NCBI GenBank assembly: GCA_016630905.1
Contig: WBMQ01000008.1
Coordinates: forward strand, 1,178,001 to 1,242,000
DNA from: Capillidium heterosporum
Lineage: Eukaryota > Entomophthoromycota > Entomophthoromycetes > Entomophthorales > Capillidiaceae
Direction: 5' to 3'
DNA length: 64,000 bases
Shown: positions 24,483-38,009 of the stretch, piece after piece
Position numbering within the stretch: the stretch's first letter is position 1
How the letters are laid out: each line of letters begins with the position of its first letter
Translations under genes and position numbers: made by a program
Notes under the pieces: generated by a model
Seen by the model: only the letters and a program-made list of their open reading frames with translations
Database searches by the model: none
Told to the model about the DNA's origin: nothing

Positions 24483-26500
24483 ATTATAATGCTATTCTTT
24501 TTACCATTATCTATTTTTGTGTTAAATGACACTATATGTTTTTACTACTCTTTTATGACTTTTATTTTTTTATTGAATCTTTCGCCATGATAATTTGTAT
24601 GGTGTCTTTGCCTTGAAAAATAGATGGGCAGTGTAATATCCTACAAGTGGTGTTGATAATGGATTTACCACAATGATAGTTTAACTAAAGTTTAATACAT
24701 GCTATCTGTAAGTTAAATAAATATAATATTCATATCATCTTTATAAATAACTATACTATGGCCTTATACCATTGTATACCATCCCTTTAAATATTATTTT
24801 TGCCGGAGTTTTCCTTTCCCCAATAATCTTATAACTCAATAAAAGAATGTATACTATAACAAAAAATTGGTAGTTTAATATAATAAGTAGCCTATATACA
24901 AATATCTATCTTTTAAGCTCCTGTATACCAAGTTTACCAAATTTTGATATCGAGCCTTTATTTCGCCAACATTCTACTATAAAGACTATTATAATATTTA
25001 TGTAGCCTGATCTTTATCATATTTACTCCTTCGAAAATATGGTGCTGTATTCCCAAAGCCAATATATTATTGAACTCTATCCCTCCTGCTTATACTCCAA
25101 ACCAATCCACTTCAAATAGCTACTCCTTGCGAAATACATTTGAAATAGAAAATGTAGGCTTAAAAAGGTATACCTTGCACAATAAGGACATTATAGTCCG
25201 CTGATTGAAACAAACTAATCAACCAGCAAGTGATCAGGTGGCAGTTCGACGGCACTAGGTTATTACCCATACCTTTCGCTACAGTCTACAAATATGGTAA
25301 TAGTGGTAGAAATTTTTAGTTTACCGAGGGTTAAAGTATATGTGAATAGAATATACCACGTAGAGCACGCAAATGTAATCCACCTACTGCAAAACAATAG
25401 AAGTTTTCCTTTGGGCCTACAGCTTTGGATGTATAGGCTAAATATTGCAATGCGCTTATCTAAATGAAATTTGCTGACTTTGAAAACAAGTTTACTAAGT
25501 ACGGTTGTTTTTTACATTATGGGTATGTATAAGGTTTTTAGATGTACATATTCATACTATGTTTATATTTGTCGTTATACAAGGCGAAAGTACCTTACAG
25601 CTTATATTTTTTCTATGGACATCCGGTTGGATCATCTGAAGCCATTCGTTTAATACCAAGAGACTTATTAGCTAAAGGGTCCTGTCAGTCGTACGACATA
25701 CTGTACATCCATATGGTCCTTGGATCCTCATAAAAGATAGATCTAACCCCTAAATTTGCACAGAAATGACTGGATTAAAGTATTCTACTTTTAGTTTAGA
25801 GAAAGACAGATGGAACTTGGAGCACATGGTAACATAACTTCTATTCCGATAAGTAGATCTGAACTGAGAAAGGACAGGCAGATCCGATTAGTACCATGTT
25901 ATAAATCAACCTTATATATATAAGAGCAGCGTATACAGCTGTAATGCTACACACCTTCTCGATTAATTTACATAGTTGCTGAATAGTCCTTGGCACAAAT
26001 TGTAAAAGGTATAGGGCTATCCTTTGAATGATATCTTGCCTACAAAATAGGAAAGGACAGACCGGTTATCTAAATTCCAAATTTGCCACATATTTGAAAT
26101 ACTGCTTCTACTAAAAACAGATGGAATAAAAACATTTCAACATCCTTTTCTTCTTTAGTCTTGCTTTACAAAAGTAGGCTTCCACTTTTATCCATTACTT
26201 CAGCGTCCTTTGTCTACGATCAAACAAATGTATCCCATTTAGGAAGTTATTATAAATCGAACAGCTCAATTTTCAATAAACTGACCAATTAGCCTTGGTT
26301 TTCAGGGATAGCAGCTTCCTAAAGAGCAATGCGACTTACCAACCTAAACTATGAGCTTAAATTTTTCAAACTAGTCTACATCCAAGTATAAATACAAAGT
26401 GGATGGAATTTGAAGCTGACAATTTCTTATTTATATTTTCAACTTACACTCGTTTTTAGACTTTTCAATCCTACTAATATTGACCTAAACACCCTTATGA
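24483..26500. other. Gene-poor stretch (about 2 kb)
   Basis: Only short open frames without family resemblance are present. A TATAAATA element near 26386 may serve the gene at 26501. I see no repeat or mobile element. Confidence 0.5.
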
Positions 26501-26986
26501 ATGACCTTGATTGCCCCAACTCAACCTAAACCCAAATCGAAATTGAAACTCAAAAGCAAGATGCATAGCACCAAATTCCTACTTCGAAGCCTCTCCCACA
26601 CTAAACCCAAGAAGGTGGAGGGGGATTCCATAGTTAGTCTCAAGGAAATCTTAAGCCAACCTAAAGGCAACGACCATGAAAGTACCTACGCTGCATCGAC
26701 TAAATCTTCAAGTTCGTCCATATTCTCCTACTACCTTAGAGAGACGGTACATTGGATTGCCGATCTGCAGTTGAAGTCACTGGGACAGAAACACAACTTT
26801 GTTATAAACGCTACCACTGGTTCTGATAGCGAATTTACTACCCCATTGCGATATGAAGAGGGAGTTCACATCTTGAAGTTGAATTCTGACTTCGAGGAGA
26901 TGCTGTTAAATGGATTTCAAATGGAAGATTCCAAGTCGAAGACTACCTTGAAATTGACACTAACCCCCAAAGTTGCCCGAGTTTAA
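26501..26986 (+). CDS. Unknown 161-residue protein
   Basis: An intronless frame with a basic Lys/Ser/Pro-rich N-terminus (KPKSKLKLKSKMHSTKF), a serine run and a more ordered C-terminal half (YYLRETVHWIADLQLKSLGQ; YEEGVHILKLNSDFEEMLLN). I do not recognise the family. The N-terminus could be a mitochondrial or nuclear signal. Coding status is supported by codon-like composition, a nearby TATA element and uninterrupted length. No homologue was identified by eye. Confidence 0.55.
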   Translation: MTLIAPTQPKPKSKLKLKSKMHSTKFLLRSLSHTKPKKVEGDSIVSLKEILSQPKGNDHESTYAASTKSSSSSIFSYYLRETVHWIADLQLKSLGQKHNFVINATTGSDSEFTTPLRYEEGVHILKLNSDFEEMLLNGFQMEDSKSKTTLKLTLTPKVARV

Positions 26987-27844
26987 TTAATAAATGTGTA
27001 GATATAGACTTATTTTTATATGGGCATATGCTTGAATATTTCATCCTATTACAAACTGTCTTTTATAATCGGATCGTGTTTGAAAGCCTTTGTAATTAGG
27101 TTAGTAAGCATACTTAAGGTATTTAGATTAACAGTTGCTGACTTTTGTCATATTTCTCTGAGTTAATGATAATAACACGTATATGTGACTACAATATAGT
27201 ATAGCATATATTGAAAACCATCTAATATGTATATAGCTCAAAAAGAAATTAAAAGGGCAAATCTGTAATGATCCTTTAGGAAAGAGTTTTATACTATCAT
27301 ATATCTACGTATATCAGATTTCGTATATAAATATACTTTGAAATACTATAAGTTTGTACTTAAAACTGTCCACTACTATGGAATAGTATGCACGATTAAA
27401 CTTTAATTATAGATGCTTATATTTCTGTCCTTTATATATCGATTTCAATTTCAAATATTGGAACAGGAATAGAGATCTTAGAACGTGAAAATTGGCTCAA
27501 AAGAGTCATGAAGTTCCACCTCCCTTCACTTTGCAGTTAAACGGCAGGGCTGTTACCAGGCCTACATATCCATCCTATACCAAGCCTAACTATTCTTTCA
27601 TCCTTTCGAAAGGTTAACTAGAGATCATGGATGCCATTTTGATCAAAAAACTGTGCGCTTTATTACAAATTCTATTAGAGAAACCTACCTAATATTTTTG
27701 AACAATTTGGCGATCTTTGATAAGCTGCAGGAAGCAGCTTACCAATAGCATTTGAATCCAAAGGAATTTCCCACTTAGGCAGCTTAGAAGCTAAGCTTCC
27801 AATTTCCTTAGAACCAAGCTTATTGAACTCTTCAACCCCACAAA
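26987..27844. other. Intergenic stretch
   Basis: AT-rich spacer before UBC12. Nothing recognisable was seen. Confidence 0.5.
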
Positions 27845-28532
27845 ATGCTGAAGCTCTGGTCTTTGAAGAAGAAGGAGGCGGCTGAAAATAGCGAAAACAA
27901 GAAGTCCAAAGTTACCGCTGCGCACATTCGTGTCCAAAAAGGTAGCTTTGACACCTATTTTTTGTATATTAAATGTTAATTTGCCGGTTTAAATTCAAAT
28001 GGTAGACATTACGGAGCTCGACCTGCCTAGCACCATGGTAACCAACTTTCCCGACCCCGAAGATTTGCTCAACTTTGAACTTATAATAACCCCTGACGAA
28101 GGTACTTTTAACTAAATTTGCACTTTAATTTAAACTTTACCTTGTAGGTTACTACAAAAATGGCAAGTTCCCATTTACATTCAAAATCAATAACAGTTAC
28201 CCCCACGAACCACCTAAGGTGCGGTGTACCAAGAAAGTAACCTTTTAATTTTTCCATCATAACTAAATTAGTACTAGATTTATCACCCCAACATCGATTT
28301 GGAAGGAAATGTATGTTTGAACATCTTGCGTGAAGATTGGAAGCCGGTTCTCAATTTAAATACGGTTATGGTAGGATTGCAGTATCTGTTCTTGGAACCT
28401 AACCCTGATGACCCCTTGAATAAGGTGGCAGCCGACAACTTGCGCAATAACCGCGAAGATTTTAATCGCAACGTCTACAACTCCATGCGAGGTGGCTATG
28501 TGGGGAACGAAGGGTTCGACAAGGTCTTTTAA
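27845..28532 (+). CDS. UBC12: UBC12, NEDD8-conjugating enzyme E2
   Basis: Four exons, join(27845..27941,28006..28101,28148..28236,28278..28532), give 178 residues. Ubc12 transfers NEDD8/Rub1 to cullins. The N-terminus [10 protein letters not shown] is the Ubc12-specific arm that docks on the NEDD8 E1. The E2 core includes [19 protein letters not shown] with the catalytic cysteine (Cys107 by my count), [17 protein letters not shown] and the C-terminal SMRGGYVG. The combination distinguishes it from other E2s. It could act on cullins that carry the F-box protein encoded nearby, but that is a general relation rather than a local operon. Confidence 0.96.
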
Positions 28533-29634
28533 AGAGCAGCTTGGTAAATTGAATGAATTTATACGCCTTTGTTAATTTAACATACTTTTAGTCTACTTAT
28601 TTACACCTTTATTCCTAAAACTTTTTATGTTAATTTAGCTTGATGCTGTTGCAGGCAATCGCTTAAATGACAACTTCTGTTTAGGCTCATTTTCATATTC
28701 ACTGGACTTGTGAAGTATCTATTTAAAATGTATTTGCACTTGGAGCTCTTTTCATTCAAGATCCTTCGTATTTATTTAAAGTAAGCTATTTTAAAAGGCT
28801 AACTTTACATTTCAGGCTTCTAATATAGCGAGGCACAATACATATCCTTTTCAAAGTAGCAATTTGTAGGTAGCAACTAACTTACTTTACTTTTCAAAGC
28901 AATCGTTATGATGGCTGATAAAGTCTACTTTTAATATAAGGAGTTGATGTTGGATAGTCTTTTGATCTTGTAGGTTTAGAGTACCTGCCTTAAAATAGTA
29001 TATCATTAATATAGCATTAAAATCCAAGTGAATAGCTAAACAACTCGAATAAGCCGCTCTGCAAAATTAGTTATTAGCTGTAGTGCAATTGTATACGATA
29101 TATATGGAATTGCCATCTATCTCTGCTAACTAGTATACTGCAAATCTTAAAGAAACGTTATTCTAATCTCAATAAACTTAACTTTGTACTTTGCATTATA
29201 GCTGTATAGAACTAATATGTATTTATCAATTAACGATTAAAACCTGGATTCAAATTTAATAGGCTATATATTGAACTGCAAATACTAAACGGTCGATTAA
29301 AGATTGAAGTATAACAGGCCAAAATGTGGAATTTAAAGGTGAAAGTTTAAACGATAAAATCAAATTGAAATACATAGCAAAGATTTCTAAGAGGAAGGTA
29401 AGTGTATAGAAGGAATAGATAATGGGTAATCGTATAAATATCGTATGGTTCGGAAATTTCTAAAGTAAGGTCTAAAGGCATGTTCTGACGAATTGTCAAT
29501 TCGGTTCCCTTTGAAATTTGATGCAAACTCAAACGTCATCGACCAAAGTTCTATTCCATTAAATCCAATAAGTTTCTAGCAACGATCCATACCTACAGCC
29601 TCTTTATAAAAGAACTATCAAGAAACAACACAAC
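28533..29634. other. Intergenic stretch
   Basis: No supported gene. TATAAAAG at 29605-29612 lies 30 bases before the NT5DC start. Confidence 0.5.
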
Positions 29635-31485
29635 ATGCTAAAGCTAAGGTTATTACCCAACTTCAGCTTCAATTGCCTAAAGACAAATGTAGAGACTTTA
29701 ACAAAGGTAAGATTCAGCTCAAACTCAACTTCACAAATTCATCAACCCACTATACCTGAACTGGAACATCTATATACCACGCAAAAGACGCAAATATTCT
29801 CCGATCCCACTTCAGCTTCCAACCTATTGAATCCAAGCCTAAGTACGCTTTTCAAAGACTACAAGCCCAGTTTAACCTCTACGCAAGTGTTTACTCACAA
29901 TGAAGTCAACTTGGGGTATGTAGCCAGCTACGGATTCGACTACGATTACACATTAGCCAATTACTCCGATGAACTGCCTAAACTCATCTACAAGCTATTG
30001 AAAGAGAATCTAATCTTGAAGATGGGCTATCCCAAAACTTTGGAAAGTTTGGCTTATGACGACAAGTTCGCTATTCGAGGTTTACACTACGATGTCAAGT
30101 TAGGATATTTGATGAAAGTCGATGCCTACCACAACATTCAGTTGAATACGGTATACTTTGGTAGGGATCCTTTGCACAAGGAGGAGATTGATAATTTGCT
30201 ACATTTACATAACGGGAATCATCTCAGCCCCTACTACATGCGGGAACATATGATCCAGTTGAACGACATGTTTAGTCTACCGGAAGCTTGCTTGATTGCC
30301 GATATCATCCAGTACTTTAAGGACAACAAGGTCAACTTCAACCCTAGGCACTTGTACGACGACGTACGAAGTATGGGCGAAAGTATCCATAGCTCTTCTA
30401 GGCACCATCCACTTGGGGTAGGTCCCCTACACCTCAAAGTTTTGGAGGATGTCGATAGGTATCTCGATAAGTCCAAAAATTTGGTCGACTATTTGGAGAA
30501 GCTAAAGGGCGGTGGCAAGAAGCTATTCCTGTTGACCAATTCGGGATACCCCTTTGTGTAAATTTTTATTTGGTTTATCGTCTATTTATTTTTTGATAGT
30601 AACAAAGGTATTACCCACGTCACTGGCCTAAGCGACTGGAGGGATCTGTTTGATGTCGTCGTCGTCTCAGCCGGTAAACCAAACTTCTACAAGGGTAACA
30701 AACCGTTCCGTAGGGTACGCATTGATACCGAGTTACCTACTTTCGTAATGCTTTCCATGTTTTACACCAACACTAACCTTTTAAAATATAGCGCAACCGG
30801 GCTGGTAAGGTTTTGGAAGGTGGTGTAGAGTTAGATATGGACACGGTAGGCCAGTTCAAACGCAACGAGGTGTACATGGGTGGTAACCTCAACGATTTCT
30901 CTAGGTTGACAGGATGGTATGGTCAAAAGGTGCTCTACATCGGCGACCACATCTACTCCGATTTGATCGATCCTACTTTGCAGCAAGGCTGGCGTACTGG
31001 GGCAATTGTTGACGAGTTGGATTTTGAGGTTTCGACGGCCCACCTCCCTAAGGCCAAGAACTGCCTCATGTGGTTGTACGTCATCGAGTCCTGCATCAAA
31101 TTGGCTACCGTCAAGAAGATCGATGGCGTTGTCCTCAACGACGATAATGGGGTCAGTGAAAATGGCAGTGAAGATCTGATAATCAAGCAGAACTTTATTA
31201 AAATGCTAAGAGATGAGCGCAGGTTATGTCGAAGCCAAGTTGAAGAAGTTGTATAACCAGCAGTTTGGTTCAGTATTTCGAACTGATCACAACCCTACCT
31301 ACTTTGCCAACAAGGTGCGCACCTTTGCCGATCTGTAAGTTTTTTGATCTCCATACTTGGATATGTTTTCTAAATGTTCTCTTTTTAGGTACACCTCCAA
31401 ATTGGAAAACTTTTCCAACTACAACCTCGACTATACCTTTTACCCCGATCGCATACTCCTCCCACATGAGCTACCTAACTTTTAG
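29635..31485 (+). CDS. NT5DC2/3-type HAD 5'-nucleotidase-domain protein, mitochondrial, with a +1 frame break
   Basis: Exons join(29635..30557,30600..30714,30792..31334,31389..31485) give about 558 residues if one base is skipped near 31221-31224. The HAD motif [11 protein letters not shown], the block [60 protein letters not shown] and the tail [20 protein letters not shown] match the NT5DC group of cytosolic IMP-GMP nucleotidase relatives. The basic N-terminus ([10 protein letters not shown]...KVRFSS) looks like a mitochondrial presequence. Without the skip the frame ends at 31256, losing the conserved C-terminal ~70 residues. A 55-nt intron starting at GTGAAG near 31168 would also restore frame, but it would remove residues that look coding. 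The substrate is unproven for this subgroup. Confidence 0.85.
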
Positions 31486-31749
31486 AAGATGTAGAAGTTG
31501 AGTATGAGTAGCATTGCTCATTAAAATTACTGTGATGATTTTTTGAGTTTTATTTGATATAGGTATAATTGCCTCAAACTACAAATAGCATCTTTAATTT
31601 GCAATGTCCTATCTAAACTTTAAATGATGCTATATAATCTCTTTCAAGTAAAATATTCAATAGGTGTATGCTAGTTAACAAAAACAACAGTATATATTAT
31701 TACTAGTTTATTAATATTAGCCAAGTATCTCAGCTAGGACTAGCAAAGT

Positions 31750-33079
31750 TTAAACTGGCAGATTGGAAAGCTTCATTATAGCCTTCAGCTTCCCAGGTTT
31801 ATCTAAATCGGGATCGTAACATTCGTTGAGGTAATCCGGCTCCATAGTCTGCGAATCTAGACCGACAAAGCGATGGGCAAACACATATTTAACCTTGTCA
31901 GTTGGAACTTCATATTCTTACATATAGCTGGATACTTCGCCTTGTCTAGTTTAACTTCGCTGTTGATTAGTTTACAACCCTGCATCAGACCGATACATTT
32001 TCCCTTCTTGATACCTTTGGCCCAACTATAGATGGAGTCGTGGAGTCGGGTATCCTCGTTGAAAGTCTCGTTCTGGAACCGATACTGCAGGCGTACCAAG
32101 ACTTGATCACCTTTACTAAGCTTGGGGATCTTGTATATCAACTGATCTTCGTCGTTGTACTTGCGTTTGTCGTTCCGCTTGTCGATGTAGTCGAGGACAC
32201 GGCACAGCACGTCGGTATGCTGGGGGAGGCCGAATCCAGTTTTGTTTATTTTCGGGCACCGCTTCGAGATTGGGGATCGGGTTAGTAGGCTCACTTAAAA
32301 CCTGCAGCTTGGCGAACATAAACGATTTGCTCCATATATCAAATTTCACGGTGTTGTGAGCTTGTTGTAGGAACGTATTATGCATCTTCATAAGATAGTC
32401 CATCTTCTCTTCAGGTGATCTAAAACAATTAGTCATAAATCGGATGGAAAATTTACTTTTCATTTAAACGTTCATAACCGGTCTTGTAGTTGGAAGAACT
32501 GAGGCTATTTATACTAGGTATATCACCCAAAACATAGCTACTCCTTTTGTTTACTCGGGAGTTGACTGAGGTAGTAGATTTTGTATTCGTCGGTCTATTG
32601 CTAAGTTGAATCGAAGCCGAAGGAGGAGAATTAGGTTTAGGGCGTCTAGTAGAAGTAGAAACTAAAGCCTTGTTCGAATGTCTAAAAAGTGCGTCGTTTT
32701 GCCTTGAAATTTCCTTGGAAAATCCTTGAAGGAATGGTCCAGTGTTGATATTGGTAACATTATGCTCAGAATGCCGAATAGTTTTTAAAAAAGCTGGCAG
32801 CATATTCTTTTTTTCAATTGGTATAGGTGGTGGTGATCTGGAGGGCTTAAAAGCATCAAAGTTACCACTGATGTTCTCGAACCTGGCTTTATACGTAGGG
32901 TTAAACCGATAAGGAAATGTTTTGGCAGCATCATTTTTTGAGGGATTTGTCTTTCCGTTATCCATTAAAGGTGCAAGGCGTGATTCTAATATATATATAA
33001 ATACAAAATTCAACTTTCAAAATACTACTAATAGAATAAATAAAACGAATATATTACCATTTTGTAGGCGCCAGACCAT
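31750..33079 (-). CDS. Unknown protein with disordered N-terminus
   Basis: Exons complement(join(31750..31856,31922..32261,32302..32419,32457..32985,33058..33079)) give 371 residues in one frame. The first ~190 residues are Ser/Pro/Asn/Lys-rich and likely disordered. The second half is ordered (SPEEKMDYLMKMHNTFLQQA, DVLCRVLDYIDKRNDK, DQVLVRLQYRFQNETF, RLHDSIYSWAKGIKKGK). I do not recognise the family. One intron (32262..32301) uses a CAG|GTTTTA donor with a CTACTAAC branch point. The last intron is 65 nt, and its sequence also reads as plausible protein in another frame, so that junction is less sure. The start lies only 29 bases beyond the stop of the next upstream gene on the same strand. 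Confidence 0.65.
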
Positions 33080-33108
33080 TGTTACTAACAGAATCTAGAG
33101 GTAACTTT

Positions 33109-34008
33109 TCAGATTGGTTCTGAAGACTTTTTTGATGCAACAATATCTTTAACGTGCATATCCTTTGAAGCATTGGCTACATTTTGACATTTAGGAAGTT
33201 GTTTTTCGAGCTTCTTGGTGCTATTAGCAGCTATCAAGTATGTATTTCGGTCCTTTGAAATGATTTAGCATATATATATGTCAAATTTACCTACCGTAAC
33301 TTTTGCTATTGCATGTATAGTACATTGGCTATTGTGGCTTATTCGATTGCTTATCTTTCCGTTAAATTCATTGTCCAATTGTGATATTGTCTAAATGATA
33401 AAAATTCAAAGTAGTAAGCCAAAAATAAAATAAAAATAAGTTACCCTGGTCTCGTTATTTTCCAAATTGAACAAAACTTTCTTCTTAAGTTTGAGCTTAC
33501 CAATATCGGTTGCATTTTTGAATATCGATTTAAGCTTTCGAGGTGACAAAAGTTGCATAGCTTTCTTTTCGTTCCTTTTAACTTTAACGGATTCTTCTTT
33601 ACTGGTAGCAATTGATGACTCTTGATCCATGTTAGAAAGTTTAAGTCCATTTAATAAATTCGGGTTGAATATGCCTTTAACCTTTGCAAGCTGAGTCAAA
33701 TTCTTCTCCAGTTTTACTCGTATCTCATCGAACCTTCTGTTTAATTCATGGACTGGATTCTTTGGATCTGCAACGGCATAAAAATATTCAGATCTTCGAA
33801 AGTAGCTCTTAGGGTCGCCAAATATCTTGTCGAATTTAGCTATGACTTCTTTTTCGCAATATTTGTGGACTAAAGTTTTCAATCGGATACCCTTTACGAT
33901 GTTGTCTCTAGCTATTGAATAGACATGCTTCGCTTCCTCTGGTATTGAATCTTTATTGTGTTTGTGGAACTTTGGGTTGGACATTCGGGATTTGCTTGAT
34001 GTATCCAT
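33109..34008 (-). CDS. Unknown basic protein
   Basis: Three exons, complement(join(33109..33252,33295..33390,33445..34008)), give 267 residues. The N-terminal half is helical and charged (EEAKHVYSIARDNIVKGIRL, EKEVIAKFDKIFGDPKSYF, ELNRRFDEIRVKLEKN). The middle is lysine-rich (KKAMQLLSPRKLKSIFKNA), suggesting nuclear or nucleic-acid binding, but I recognise no domain. The third exon was placed after a TTTCAAAG acceptor with a TGCTAAATC branch region because the nearer alternative closes quickly. It is followed after 29 bases by the next gene on the same strand. Confidence 0.6.
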
Positions 34009-35636
34009 TCTAACTATGTACTAATGTTAAATTGTTCAAATGTAAATGCTATTTATTTTATATGCCTAAGTTACTTCCATGATTTAGTGCTTTCAGATTT
34101 AATCCAATTAAAGCAATACTATTTGCTACTGTATTTCAAATGTTAGGAAACCTGTTATATCAAATAATATCCGAATAAACCTGGATGATTTAGATTAGCT
34201 GCATCAAATTTTGCAGACTTTGCATTTTACATTGCTAGAATAAGCCAATGATTGATTTGAAATTAAATCAACTAAGCAAATAGAAACTAAAGTTCGTAAT
34301 TTGCAAGAACTAAATACAGCCAACTGAAATATTCTGCGCAAATGTAAACTGCGTAACTTTGTATACGTAGCAATAAGAGGTTTAATTGAAGCATTGGAGA
34401 ACTTTGCGAATGATTTATATAGTGTTGGTAATCCACTACGAACATATATGCTTCTAGATTCTTGAATACAAGATATAGAAGGTTTATGATAAGAATATAG
34501 GTAAATTCAATATATAAGCTTTGATATTCATCTGCTTTAAGCTATAAAGGAAAGGCAATCATCTTGGCTTACAAAACTACTTTTAAGATATTCTTCCTCA
34601 AGCACTAGGCTTATTATTCAATATCTATATTTTTTGTTTTCAATAAGCTATACTGCTTAACACCGACATCCAAATACCCTATTACTTTAGTGTCTTTCAT
34701 AGCTTTCCTACTATTGGATTGGCATCTTCTTTAACATATATATTATAGGTCGTTAGTCTTAGTTCGTAGCCAAATGGAATTTTGAAGCTATTTTTTAAAA
34801 ACTATACTATTAAACTATCAAGCTTCTTTTCAGAGGCACAAGTATAAGAAGGTGAGATCTATGTCTGTGAGTTATAACTTTCTCAGATTCAAATCCCAAA
34901 AATCAGATCTCATTGATACAAGCTTGAGCATTGCTGGTATCCACTGATTCACATCCTCATCAAAGCTAAATTTTCCAGTGCCTTGTCAGTTTGGAAATTT
35001 AGAAAATATCAAAACCTGACAATAATATACGAGCCTAATTTGGAAACTCAAAACATTAGTCATTTAATAGCGAAAAATGAACCAATGAAATATACATCTA
35101 CTTATCTCTTGGACTCTTGGATTGGATAAGATTTGATAAGATTGTCAAGATAGTGGTAGTCAATCAAACTAAGCCAAAGCATCGAATAGACGCATTTAAT
35201 TTGAAAAGATTTAGGCTAAGAAATCCACACTTTTAAAGTAGAATCGAGTTCAGTCTTGGATCGAAATAGGAATTCGATAGGATGTGGGTCAGATTGGGAA
35301 ATTGTAGCTACTTTCTTACTAAACATCATCCAGGATTTTAAATCGGGACTTCGCAGTGGTGCAGTGGAAGTAAGCTTCGAGCAGTTACTTAGAATAGACG
35401 TATATAATAAAGAGGTAACTATATTTACGTTCCTATCCTTCATTTTTATATTTTATTTCATATCCATTTCCTATCGACTTTGTACATATTTAAGAGATGC
35501 GTTGGGGAACACAGAACGGTTTAAACAGAAAATTTTGTAATTATATTTATTTTCAACCTTTACTTTTGTAGTTTAATCATTTATGTTTAAATTATTTCTA
35601 TACAGCTCAACTAAATTTGTTAAAAAATATATAGCG
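34009..35636. other. Gene-poor stretch with one unresolved exon-like frame
   Basis: Most of this 1.6-kb region shows nothing. Plus-strand 35226-35540 reads as protein-like sequence (SDWEIVATFLLNIIQDFKSG and onward) but I could not find its start or splice partners. An antisense frame overlaps it. Confidence 0.4.
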
Positions 35637-36620
35637 ATGGAGAGTTACACTTTTCCGACCCACCGCCTTGCCACCCAGATGGAAGGTATTACCACCAATA
35701 TTTAAAAGCTAACAGCTAAATCGTAGATGAGACCCGTACCCCTTTACTTATGGTAGCGTGTGGTTCGTTCTCCCCCATCACCTATTTACATCTGCGGATG
35801 TTTGGTAATTTTTAATACTTTCCTAATTTGACCTTAAGAAGAGATGGCCAGGGATTACATCGAAGACTTGGGCAAGTTTGAGTTGGTAGGAGGTTACTTC
35901 TCTCCAGTGTCCGATCTTTACAACAAGGAAGGGTTAGCCCCTTCATCCCATAGAGTCTATATGTGTGAGTTGGCTGTGGATAGTACGAGCGATTGGTTGA
36001 TGGTAGATCATTGGGAGAGCCAGCAACCCGAGTATCAGAGGTCGGTATTAGTTTTAGATCACTTCCACAATGAGATCAACATCAAGAGGGGTGGTGTATT
36101 GACGAAGAGTGGTAGTTTTTAAAAGGTTGGTAAAATTCTAAATATACATAGGCGAACGTAAGGAAGTACGAATCATGTTGCTGGCAGGTGGTGACTTGAT
36201 CGAATCCTTCTCCATTCCAGGATTATGGGCTACTGAAGATGTGAGTATTTTCAAGAAACAATTTTATTAACTTTTTTACCAGCTGGAACAAATCTTGGGA
36301 AAATACGGATGCCTGGTAGTTGAGCGCACTGGTGTAGATGTCTACGGCACCCTGCTCTCAACTGACGCTATCTATCGCCATCGCGTAAGCTAACCTTTTG
36401 TTGATTTTTGTTAACGGTATTTAAATAGAATAATGTGTACGTCGTTAAGCAACTAATACATAACGATATCTCTTCAACTAAGATCAGGTAGCTTTTAATT
36501 AAATTTATCCTACTAAAACTTACAATTAGATTGTTTATCAAGCGTGGGATGTCTATCAAATACTTGCTGCCTAACCCAGTCATCGACTACATTAAGAAAC
36601 ATGGCCTTTACCTTAAGTAG
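35637..36620 (+). CDS. Nicotinamide/nicotinate mononucleotide adenylyltransferase (NMNAT)
   Basis: Seven exons, join(35637..35685,35727..35804,35842..36111,36152..36240,36283..36384,36429..36487,36530..36620), give 245 residues. The enzyme joins ATP and NMN (or NaMN) to make NAD(+). Key signatures are the nucleotidyltransferase loop CGSFSPITYLHLRMFE (family G-S-F-x-P-x-x-x-x-H), the central block FELVGGYFSPVSDLY...SHRVYMCELA, LLAGGDLIESF, and the ISSTKIR ATP-binding motif near the C-terminus. The length is short for a yeast Nma1 but normal for the catalytic core. The acceptor of exon 3 was set at AAGAAG|AG so that MFEMARDY reads as in relatives. Confidence 0.94.
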
Positions 36621-37011
36621 TTGGTTTACCGTGGCAACCTCCATCTCATTAATACAATCGATCATTTTGTCTTAACTACTACTACTACTAAACATAATGG
36701 AAATACCCTTTATTTTCGTTAGATTGGAATTCAATTTAAATTTCAAGTACTGTACATATTTGTTGAAATAAACTTACTATAACTTGTATATCCAGCCAAC
36801 TTTATTTATGCTATCTATATTTCACTTGAACCTCTTTAGATATTAAGTCTTATTTTCTATTGGTAAAGAAACAATAGCAAGGGCTTTATACTTTATAAAG
36901 ATAATTTAAGAATATAAACTAATAAATACAGTACTTTATAAATAGATATATTAAAACATCGCTAATAGAAAACTTTAATAAAAGCTGATAGTCCTCAAAA
37001 AAGTTAAACGC
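36621..37011. other. Convergent 3' spacer
   Basis: This spacer lies between the NMNAT and UPRT stops. It holds an ACTACTACTACTA microsatellite near 36678 and nothing else. Confidence 0.5.

Positions 37012-38009
<998 letters not shown>

Noticed and set aside
33058-33200. Joining the two unknown genes at 31750-34008 into one by reading through 33109 in another frame.
   Set aside because: The alternative frame is open to the splice donor at 33057 but makes a stop codon with the next exon.
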